Origin: Desulfovibrio sp.
Lineage (GTDB): Bacteria; Desulfobacterota; Desulfovibrionia; Desulfovibrionales; Desulfovibrionaceae
Reading direction: 5' to 3'
DNA length: 42,373 nt
Assembly: GCA_017454855.1 (NCBI GenBank)
Contig: JAFTCE010000076.1
Coordinates: 1 to 42,373 of the forward strand
The notes below the pieces were generated by a model that did not search any database, was not told where the DNA came from, and worked only from the letters and a program-made list of their open reading frames with translations. The first letter of the stretch is position 1, and the number at the start of each line of letters is the position of its first letter. Shown here piece after piece: positions 24,333-31,558 of the stretch. The position numbers were made by a program, and so were the translations under genes.

Positions 24333-24608
24333 GTTGTGCCGAAACTTTTAATGAAACTTTAATGCGGCAAGGCCTTATGTTTTCAAGGCTTTTGACCGAT
24401 AATAGGTTTGTACGGGAAAGAGCGCAGTGAGAGCCAAAAAAAATTTTGTTGCATTGTTGCTTTCGGTGTGCTAGAATGTACCCGTTGATGGGTTTGCCTG
24501 CTCACGTGGTTTCTGCCTCAGCCCATGGCAGGGATGGCGTGCAGGTCGGGCGGACATTCATGGCGATGCGGGGAAGCCCGCGGGAATAATTTAGGGAGGT
24601 TGTATTTT
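24333..24608. promoter_or_regulatory. Regulatory region of the large RTX-like gene
   Basis: No gene is seen here. It holds a near-perfect tandem repeat, GAAACTTTTAAT (24341-24352) and GAAACTTTAAT (24353-24363), then an A/T tract (24437-24447) directly upstream of the promoter at 24449-24477. The ~125-base GC-rich leader has a small hairpin GCGGG-GAAG-CCCGC (24568-24581) just before the GGGAGG RBS (24594-24599). The leader was not recognised as a known riboswitch. Confidence 0.5.
24449..24477 (+). promoter_or_regulatory. Extended -10 promoter of the large RTX-like gene
   Basis: TTGCAT (24449-24454) and TAGAAT (24472-24477) have a 17-base spacer with TG-C just before the -10. An A/T-rich stretch upstream may act as an UP element. 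The predicted start near 24484 leaves a ~125-base leader. Confidence 0.7.
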
Positions 24609-27600
24609 ATGGCAACAATTAATCTTAGTGAGTATGATGGGTTTACTGGAATCACAGCGAAAGGCTCTGCGCTGACCTATTCGACAGGTAAGTGGCGGTA
24701 TGCGGCGGCGTCCCTTGAGGGCGGCGGCTTTCTGGGGACAGTGTATAAGGTGTCGAACGGCTATACGGCAACTTTTGTCAATCCAGACACAAAAATAGGC
24801 GCGGGTATGACCGAAATCTCCTACAGCGGCGCCCAAGGCTGGAGCATCAAGGGCAATGCCTCCATCACCAGCGTGACCTTAGGCTCCGGCAATGATTCCG
24901 TTTCTCTGGGCGGGAGCGACAAGCTCTACACCCTTAACTTGAACGGCGGGACGAATGTTGCTTCCGTGATCGGGAATCTTGGCACGGCTACTTTCGGCAG
25001 CGGCAACGACAATCTGGTGGCTTCTTCCGTCAGCGGCTCGGTTACCATGGGCTCCGGCAATGACACCGTTTCGATCGCGGCTGCACTTGCCGGAAGCTCG
25101 ATCGAGCTCGGCGCCGGCGACAATTCGCTGGTGGCAAGCCTTGGCGGCACCAATGTGTATATCAGCGGCGGCACCGGCGAGGATGATGTGAGCATCACCG
25201 GCACATCGGGGGGCAGCTATACCATTGATCTTGGCAATGGGAACAACAGCCTGCAGGCTGACGATCTCAAAGGTGCGCAGGTGGCTGTGACGCTGGGCAA
25301 CGGCGATGACTCCGTGAGCCTTATGGGGATCGGCGCCAGCTCCAACATCCAGCTGGGCAACGGCAGGAACACCCTCTATGCCAGCTTGGCTTCTACCTCC
25401 ACGAATGTGGGCATCACGGGCGGCTCCGGCGATGATTATGTGTCCATCGTCGGCAGCAATGCCGAGGGCGGCAGCATCAACCTCGGCGCCGGCGCGAACA
25501 GCATCGCGGGCAGCAGCGTCGGCGGCTGGCAGATCACGACAGGCACGGGCAATGACAGCATCGTGCTTGAGGCCATCGGAAGCGCCGTCATCGATGCGGG
25601 CGCCGGCAAGAATATCATTTCCGTCAAGGGCGCGGACGGCGCGAATATCACCACCGGCTCCGGCAATGACAGCATTTTCGTTGATGGTGAGATGAAGAAG
25701 ACCACCATCACGGCGGGCGATGGCAATGACTCCGTCTTTGTAGCATCCATGGACAGCGACAGCACCCTGACCATCAGCGGCGGCAAGAATGTCGTTTCCA
25801 TCGGCAGTGCTACGCAGGGCACCATCACCCTCGGCAGCAGCGATGATTCTCTCTTTATCAGCGGCTCGGCATCCGGCACGGCCATCAATCTGGGCGACGG
25901 CAAGGACAGCGTAGCAGTTTCGGTGCTTGCCGACAGCGCAACGCTGACGGGGGGCGCAGGCGATGACTATGTCTCCCTGAACAGCGCCACGGGCACGACC
26001 ATCGAGCTGGGCGATGGAGCCGACACCCTGGCCATCGACAGCTACGGCGATGCCACCATCACCGGAGGCAACGGCAAGGATGTGTTCTCTCTGGGAGCGG
26101 CTACGAATTCAGGAACAGCTACCATCACCGATTTCGAGCTGGGTACGGATCTCCTGTATACGAGCGCTGCGAATATCTATAGCCAGTTGACAGTGGATGG
26201 TCAGGTCAGCCTTGCATCTGGCGCGGCAGTCCAGATGGGCAACAGCGGCCAGAACTTCTACATGGTCACGGCAGGCGCAGACCTGAAGACGGCGCAGAAC
26301 TATGTCTGGGCCGGCGAGAACGGCGCCTTCATGGATGCCACCTCCTTCACCACCAACATGGTCATGGTGGGCACCACCAATGATGTGAACGAGGGTGCGG
26401 ATACGCTGATGGGCGGCTCCGGCAAGGATACGATCTACGCAGGCAAGGGCGACGTGGCCTGGGGCGGCGCAGACAGCGACTTGATCGTGTTTAATGCGAT
26501 ATCTGATTCTGATGTCCAGGCTGCCGTGCTGATGGCAGGCACCGGCAAGGATACGGTTTCCTACTTTGACGGCGGGTCTGCGGAAACAAAGGATGTGGTC
26601 TATCTCTTCAGCAATGAGATCACGGATTTGGAGGCCATCTCCACCAGTGCCAGCACGGGCATGACCGTGAAGCTGAACAGCAGCGATATGCTGGTGCTGA
26701 GTGATGTCAAGAGCGCGACCAGCGACGTGGTGAAATTCCGCAACGCTTCCGGCAGCGACTACACGGTGGATGTGGTGACCACGTCGAGCACCGTTACTGC
26801 TGCTGAGAATTTGGCGAACTATTACTACCGTGCGTCGAATACCAAGACAGCGAGACTGGACTTCTCCAGCGTGTCTGATTCCATGACCCTCGACCTTGGC
26901 AACAGGATGGAGGACAACACGACTTTCGTCGGCGCCTTCAACGAGGTCAGGGCATCCAAGGGCGACACCAATATCCTGATGGGTGCGGCTGCGAATGCTG
27001 AGACACTGGTGGCCGGGGGCGGCAACACCTCCCTGTGGGGCGGCGGCAGCGCGGCAGATATGCTGATGAACAGCTCTACCACCCAGACCGGCGTGACGAC
27101 CTTCTGGTTCGGTGCGGGCGACGGCAAGGATACGGTGCAGAACTTCAAGGCAGGCTCCAGCAGTGAGTACGATGCCATCCACTTCTTTGACGGCGTCCAG
27201 TTCTCCAGCTTCGTGAACAATGGCACGAACACGACCATCACCCTCTCGGATACCAATGATGTGCTCACGCTGAAGAACACGGGCTCCACCGTCTCGACCA
27301 TCCGCTTCACCATGGATGATACGAACTACGGCGGCCTGCAGCTCGGCGTCACCGGCAAGAACAACACCTTCACCTATGGCGGCGACAGCGATGTGACCAA
27401 CTTCTTCTTCGGCTCCACCGGCAAGGATACCCTGCAGGTCGGCTCCGATGTGGATACGGCCAACATCTGGCTCGACGGCGGCGCAGGCAAGTCCTACAGC
27501 AGCATCGATGTGGTGGATGCCAGCAGGAGCTCCGGCAATATCCTGATCGCGGGCGTTGCCAGCAATGAGACCATCATCGGCGGCTCCGGCAGCAATACGC

Positions 27601-27920
27601 TGTACGGCGGCTCCGGCGCGAGCGACGATCTCCTGCAGGGCAACAGCAGCGGCACGACCAACTTCTGGTACGGTTCGGGCGACGGCAACGATATCATCAA
27701 GACCACGACAGCCAACGACAAGGTTGTGTTCTACAACACGACCCTCGATGCCATCGCGTCCATTGATGTGTCCGGCGGCAATATGAAGTTCACCATGCAG
27801 GATGGCGGCACGCTCACCATTCAGGGCTACAATGCATCTTCCGTCAACCAGTTCCAGTTCAGCGATCAGTCTTCTTGGACCTACAACTACGCGGACAAGA
27901 GCTGGAAGCTCAACTCCTGA
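24609..27920 (+). CDS. Large RTX-like beta-repeat secreted protein (surface adhesin or S-layer-like)
   Basis: A 1103-residue protein without a signal peptide. Residues ~90-495 are about 18-20 degenerate repeats of 17-22 residues, each opening with G-x-G-x-(D/N)-x-(V/I/L), such as GSGNDTVSI, GAGDNSLVA and GNGDDSVSL. Classic RTX repeats are nine residues, so this looks like a derived beta-roll/beta-helix. A more divergent region (~496-790) follows, with GGSGKDTIYAGKGD near 600. Residues ~800-1103 strongly resemble the C-terminus of the peptidase at 18641-20572 and end SVNQFQFSDQSSWTYNY. Composition is Gly/Ser/Asp/Thr-rich without Cys. Type I secretion by the adjacent ABC-HlyD-ABC genes is inferred; calcium binding is likely for the D-containing repeats only. 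ATG 24609 has GGGAGG nine bases upstream. Confidence 0.82.
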   Translation: MATINLSEYDGFTGITAKGSALTYSTGKWRYAAASLEGGGFLGTVYKVSNGYTATFVNPDTKIGAGMTEISYSGAQGWSIKGNASITSVTLGSGNDSVSLGGSDKLYTLNLNGGTNVASVIGNLGTATFGSGNDNLVASSVSGSVTMGSGNDTVSIAAALAGSSIELGAGDNSLVASLGGTNVYISGGTGEDDVSITGTSGGSYTIDLGNGNNSLQADDLKGAQVAVTLGNGDDSVSLMGIGASSNIQLGNGRNTLYASLASTSTNVGITGGSGDDYVSIVGSNAEGGSINLGAGANSIAGSSVGGWQITTGTGNDSIVLEAIGSAVIDAGAGKNIISVKGADGANITTGSGNDSIFVDGEMKKTTITAGDGNDSVFVASMDSDSTLTISGGKNVVSIGSATQGTITLGSSDDSLFISGSASGTAINLGDGKDSVAVSVLADSATLTGGAGDDYVSLNSATGTTIELGDGADTLAIDSYGDATITGGNGKDVFSLGAATNSGTATITDFELGTDLLYTSAANIYSQLTVDGQVSLASGAAVQMGNSGQNFYMVTAGADLKTAQNYVWAGENGAFMDATSFTTNMVMVGTTNDVNEGADTLMGGSGKDTIYAGKGDVAWGGADSDLIVFNAISDSDVQAAVLMAGTGKDTVSYFDGGSAETKDVVYLFSNEITDLEAISTSASTGMTVKLNSSDMLVLSDVKSATSDVVKFRNASGSDYTVDVVTTSSTVTAAENLANYYYRASNTKTARLDFSSVSDSMTLDLGNRMEDNTTFVGAFNEVRASKGDTNILMGAAANAETLVAGGGNTSLWGGGSAADMLMNSSTTQTGVTTFWFGAGDGKDTVQNFKAGSSSEYDAIHFFDGVQFSSFVNNGTNTTITLSDTNDVLTLKNTGSTVSTIRFTMDDTNYGGLQLGVTGKNNTFTYGGDSDVTNFFFGSTGKDTLQVGSDVDTANIWLDGGAGKSYSSIDVVDASRSSGNILIAGVASNETIIGGSGSNTLYGGSGASDDLLQGNSSGTTNFWYGSGDGNDIIKTTTANDKVVFYNTTLDAIASIDVSGGNMKFTMQDGGTLTIQGYNASSVNQFQFSDQSSWTYNYADKSWKLNS

Positions 27921-27959
27921 GCCTGACAGGCAAGTGAATATCGGCTGAGAGGCCAGCAG

Positions 27960-27996
27960 GCCCCCCGCTTCGGCGGGGGGCTTGCATTTTTTTCCT
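27960..27996 (+). terminator. Rho-independent terminator with UUCG tetraloop
   Basis: GCCCCCCGC (27960-27968), loop TTCG, and GCGGGGGGC (27973-27981) form a 9-bp stem capped by a C(UUCG)G tetraloop, followed by TTGCATTTTTTTCC. It would strongly limit read-through from the RTX-like gene into the exporter genes. Confidence 0.92.
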
Positions 27997-28010
27997 GTTT
28001 CTGCGATAAT
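27982..28010 (+). promoter_or_regulatory. Exporter promoter overlapping the terminator tail
   Basis: TTGCAT (27982-27987) and GATAAT (28005-28010) have a 17-base spacer with TG-C before the -10. The -35 begins at the first base after the terminator stem and the T-tract forms the spacer. It resembles the promoter at 24449 and would give separate exporter expression from about 28017. Confidence 0.65.
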
Positions 28011-28049
28011 AGGAAAGTGTTTATCTTTAAATCGGAGGAATTCTATTGC

Positions 28050-30179
28050 ATGGAAACGAAACATGGCCCATCCTATACTGCTCTGGGCGCTTTGGAGAAG
28101 GCAGTCTATAACCGGGGGCATGCCATCGAGGACGGCAGTCTGGCCAGGGCCTACCCGGAACTGGATGATGCAAGGGTGGACTGGGAGTCACTGTCCAAGG
28201 TTGCGAAGTCCGTCAAGATGCGCACGGTGCTGCTGCACCCTGCCCCGGAGGAATTTCGGGAGGTGCCGGCGCCTGTCATCTGCCGGATGAGGAACGGCGA
28301 CTATGTGATGGTAGGGGCGCACGGGGATGACAGCGTGCTCTTCCTGGATCTTGCCCACGGGCAGGCCGTGGCCTTGCCCGCGAAGCAGTTCTTCGAGGTC
28401 TGGACCGGCGAGGCAATGACGGTGGAGGCAAGGCTGACCTGGGCGGAGTTCCGCCGCCGCTACAATCTGGAGTGGTTCTATCAGGTCATCCTGCACTATC
28501 AGCAGATTTTTGCGGAGATCATGCTGGCTTCTGCCTTCCTGCAGGCCATGGGCATCATGATGCCCCTCTTCACTCAGGTGGTCATCGACAAGGTGGTAGG
28601 CAACGGCGGTCTCTCGACGCTCACGGTCCTTGGCGTGGGCATGCTGGTGCTGGCGCTTGTGCAGAGCGTCCTTTCGGGGGTGCGCACCCACCTGCTGAAC
28701 CAGGTGACGACGAAGCTGGACGCCATTCTGGGCACCAGGCTGTTCCGACATCTCATATCCCTGCCCGTGCCGTATTATGAGCATCGCCGGGTGGGCGACA
28801 CGCTGATGCGCGTCGGCTCTCTGGGGAGCGTCCGGCAGTTCCTGACCGGCACGAGCCTGACCACCATTCTGGATGCGGCGTTCTCCGTCGTCTTCATCCT
28901 GTTGATGCTCTATTACAGCGTGCAGTTGACGCTGATTGCGCTGGTCATCATCCCGCTCTATGTGCTGCAGACGATCTGGGCGCTTCCCGTCTATCAGCAG
29001 AAGATCGAGAATGTCTGGCGCACGGGCGCGGCGCGCCAGTCCTTCCTGGTGGAGGCCGTGACCGGTATGCAGACGGTGAAGGCGCTGGCCATCGAGCCGC
29101 AGTTCCTGAAGCGGTGGGAGGCGCATGTCTGCCGTTTCGTGCAGGCCAATTTCGATACGGCAGCGTTCAACCTGCTGATCGGCGGCGGCAACGGCGCGAT
29201 CCAGACGGTGTCTACGCTGGTGATCCTCTGGGCGGGCGGCTATATGGTGATGGACGGCCGCTTTACCCTTGGCCAGCTCATTGCGTTCCAGATGCTGGCG
29301 GGGCAGGCCATCGGCCCTTTGACGAAGCTTCTGACCATGTGGCCGGAGGTGCAGCAGTCCTTCCTGGCGCTGGACCGGCTGGGGGACATCCTGCACTCGC
29401 GCATCGAGCCGGTGCTGCGTCCCTCTCCTGCGGGACTGCCTGTCCTGCGGGGGGCGATCGAGGCGAAGGAGGTATCGTTCCGCTATCGGCTGGATCTGCC
29501 GCCTGCGCTGGACAAGATTTCCTTCTCCGTGCGCGCGGGGGAGAAGATCGGCATCGTGGGCCGTTCCGGCTCGGGACAGTCGACGCTGGCCGGCCTGTTG
29601 GAGAAGATTTATTTGGCAGATGAAGGCGCCATCACCATAGACGGCACGGATATCCGAGAGGCAGACTATGCCTGGCTGCGCCGCCAGATGGGGGTTGTCC
29701 AGCAGGACAGCTATCTCTTTGACGGCTCCGTGCGCGACAATATCGCGGCAGCACGGCCGGCAGCCCCCATGGAGGATGTGATGCGGGCCGCCCAACTGGC
29801 GGGCGCCCATGAGTTCATTCTGGAGCTGGATGAGGGCTATGATACGAAGGTCGGCGAACGGGGGGCAAGCCTCTCGGGGGGACAGCGGCAGCGCATCGCC
29901 ATCGCGCGCGCGCTGCTGACGAATCCGCGGATCTTGATCTTCGACGAGGCGACCTCTGCGCTGGACTATGAGTCCGAGCGCATCGTCATGAAGAATATCG
30001 AGGGAATCGCGGCTGACAGGACGATGATCATCATAGCTCACCGGCTGGTGACGGTGGAGCATTGCGACCGCATTTTGGTGCTGGATCACGGGCATCTTGC
30101 GGAGCAAGGCACGCCGGCGGAGCTGCTGGCACGGAACGGCATCTATGCCAAGCTCCATGCGCAGCAGTCGGCAGAGTAA
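28050..30179 (+). CDS. Type I secretion ABC transporter with degenerate Walker A (RtxB/HlyB-like)
   Basis: A 709-residue ABC exporter half. Residues ~1-125 are a C39-peptidase-like domain lacking the catalytic Cys and His (TALGALEKAV; NGDYVMV), as in HlyB, so it is a cargo-docking rather than cleaving domain. Five to six membrane helices follow (~150-420) and an ATPase domain to the end. Its Walker A reads GRSGSGQSTL: Q510 replaces the essential Lys. The Q-loop (VVQQDSYLFDG), signature (LSGGQRQR), Walker B (ILIFDEATSALD) and His switch (IAHRL) are intact. ATG 28050 follows TCGGAGGAA; the frame opens at 28017. The second ABC protein at 31559 has a normal Walker A, which suggests a heterodimer. 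Confidence 0.92.
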   Translation: METKHGPSYTALGALEKAVYNRGHAIEDGSLARAYPELDDARVDWESLSKVAKSVKMRTVLLHPAPEEFREVPAPVICRMRNGDYVMVGAHGDDSVLFLDLAHGQAVALPAKQFFEVWTGEAMTVEARLTWAEFRRRYNLEWFYQVILHYQQIFAEIMLASAFLQAMGIMMPLFTQVVIDKVVGNGGLSTLTVLGVGMLVLALVQSVLSGVRTHLLNQVTTKLDAILGTRLFRHLISLPVPYYEHRRVGDTLMRVGSLGSVRQFLTGTSLTTILDAAFSVVFILLMLYYSVQLTLIALVIIPLYVLQTIWALPVYQQKIENVWRTGAARQSFLVEAVTGMQTVKALAIEPQFLKRWEAHVCRFVQANFDTAAFNLLIGGGNGAIQTVSTLVILWAGGYMVMDGRFTLGQLIAFQMLAGQAIGPLTKLLTMWPEVQQSFLALDRLGDILHSRIEPVLRPSPAGLPVLRGAIEAKEVSFRYRLDLPPALDKISFSVRAGEKIGIVGRSGSGQSTLAGLLEKIYLADEGAITIDGTDIREADYAWLRRQMGVVQQDSYLFDGSVRDNIAAARPAAPMEDVMRAAQLAGAHEFILELDEGYDTKVGERGASLSGGQRQRIAIARALLTNPRILIFDEATSALDYESERIVMKNIEGIAADRTMIIIAHRLVTVEHCDRILVLDHGHLAEQGTPAELLARNGIYAKLHAQQSAE

Positions 30180-30193
30180 AGGGGTACATATGT

Positions 30194-31543
30194 ATGTGGA
30201 AGAAATTTTATCATAGATTCGTAGAGGGTGACAGGCAGGGCGCCGAGACGGAGTTCCTGCCCTCCATCCTGGAGGTGACGGAGACGCCGCCCTCGCCGGT
30301 GGGGCGGCTGGTACTCTGGACGATCGTCGCGCTGATTGCAGCGGCCGGCGTGTGGATGTTCGCAGGCGAGGTGGATGAGGTGGCAGTGGCAAAAGGCCGC
30401 GTCATCCCCGTGGGCAATGTGAAGATCGTGCAGTCCCAGAACAAGGGCGCCATCAAGGAACTCATGGTGCGGGAGGGGGACTATGTGGAGGCGGGCCAGA
30501 CCCTGCTCGTGCTGGACACGACAAAGACCCAGGCGGATGTGGATCAGCTGAGGAAGCAGGTGGCGTACTACAAGATGACGGTGGACCGCCTGCAGGCAGA
30601 GATGAACGACGCGCCCTTCGTACCCCCCTCCAATGAGAACGGCGACTTGGACGCGAAGGATATCTCCGCGCAGGCTGCGCTCTATGACAGCCGCCGCGCG
30701 AAGCTCGCCGCCGACCGGGAAAAGACGATGGCGGTCATCTCGCAGGAGCGGGCGGCCATTGAGTCCGCCCAGGCGCAGAAGACGAAGTATCTCTCGCTTT
30801 ATGAGGTGGCGCTGGAGAAGGAGAACCGTCTGGAGTCCCTGTTCGAGCAGAACGCCGTGTCCTATTTCCAGCTTCTGGAGGCCCGCGCAACGCGGGTGGA
30901 ATACCAGAAGTCCGCGGAGGCCATGGATCAGGAGATCCGGAAGGAGCAGGCGAAGCTCGCGGAGGCGATGGACAGCCTGGCCACTGCGGACAGCGCCTAC
31001 CGGCAGGAGACGATGACGCAGCTGGTGGAGGCAAAGCGCCAGCTCAATACCTATCAGGAGGATCTGACGAAAGCGAACGAGACGAATGTGCGCTCGGAGA
31101 TTGTGGCGCCGGTGTCGGGCCGCGTGAACCAGCTTGCCGTGCATACGGTGAGCGGCGTGGTGTCCGAAGGCCAGAGCCTTATGATGATCGTGCCGGAGGA
31201 TGCACAGCTTGAGATCGAGGCATACGCGGACAACAAGGACATCGGCTTCATCCAGGTCGGACAGGAGTCGGAGGTGAAGGTGGAGACCTTCAATTTCCAG
31301 AAATTCGGCATGGTGAAGGCTCAGGTGCAGGAGATATCGCCAGATGCGGTGGAGAATACCCAGGACAAGGAAAAGAATGGCAAATATCGGCTGACGCTCT
31401 CGCTGGATGGGGATACGAGCGGGATCGAGCTGGCGCCGGGCATGAATGTCACGGCAGAGATCAAGATCAAGAAAAAGCGAATCATCGACTTCTTCCTGGA
31501 CCCGTTCCGCCAGTACAAGAATGAGGCATTCCGCGAAAGGTGA
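30194..31543 (+). CDS. Type I secretion membrane-fusion protein (HlyD/RtxD-like)
   Basis: A 449-residue periplasmic adaptor with one N-terminal membrane helix (~39-56), then VAKGRVIPVGNVKIVQSQNK, the start of the barrel-sandwich domain typical of HlyD. A long coiled coil spans about residues 120-310 (rich in Glu/Lys/Ala, e.g. QERAAIESAQAQKTKYLSLY). The second lipoyl half SEIVAPVSGRVNQLAVHTV and a C-terminal beta-barrel region (GMNVTAEIKIKKKR) follow. It would connect the two ABC subunits to an outer-membrane TolC-like channel not encoded here. ATG 30194 has AAAGGGG nine bases upstream; the gene begins 14 bases after the first ABC gene. Confidence 0.93.
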   Translation: MWKKFYHRFVEGDRQGAETEFLPSILEVTETPPSPVGRLVLWTIVALIAAAGVWMFAGEVDEVAVAKGRVIPVGNVKIVQSQNKGAIKELMVREGDYVEAGQTLLVLDTTKTQADVDQLRKQVAYYKMTVDRLQAEMNDAPFVPPSNENGDLDAKDISAQAALYDSRRAKLAADREKTMAVISQERAAIESAQAQKTKYLSLYEVALEKENRLESLFEQNAVSYFQLLEARATRVEYQKSAEAMDQEIRKEQAKLAEAMDSLATADSAYRQETMTQLVEAKRQLNTYQEDLTKANETNVRSEIVAPVSGRVNQLAVHTVSGVVSEGQSLMMIVPEDAQLEIEAYADNKDIGFIQVGQESEVKVETFNFQKFGMVKAQVQEISPDAVENTQDKEKNGKYRLTLSLDGDTSGIELAPGMNVTAEIKIKKKRIIDFFLDPFRQYKNEAFRER

Positions 31544-31558
31544 GGGGATTTGTGAAAG

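Noticed and set aside
24879..26100. Periodic DNA repeats that might be taken for a CRISPR or tandem-repeat array
   Set aside because: The period follows codons of the beta-repeat protein, repeat units vary in length (17-22 codons) and are not identical; there are no spacers or cas genes.
26109..28121. A 670-codon open frame on the minus strand over the RTX-like gene, and similar long antisense frames at 22304-24187, 28188-30392 and 30143-31609
   Set aside because: They are mirror images of GC-rich coding sequence, show no family motifs and have no sensible starts, while the plus-strand frames encode clear protein families.
28050..28430. Functional C39 leader peptidase in the exporter
   Set aside because: The catalytic Cys and His are absent in both ABC proteins and the cargos show no double-glycine leader, so these are C39-like docking domains.
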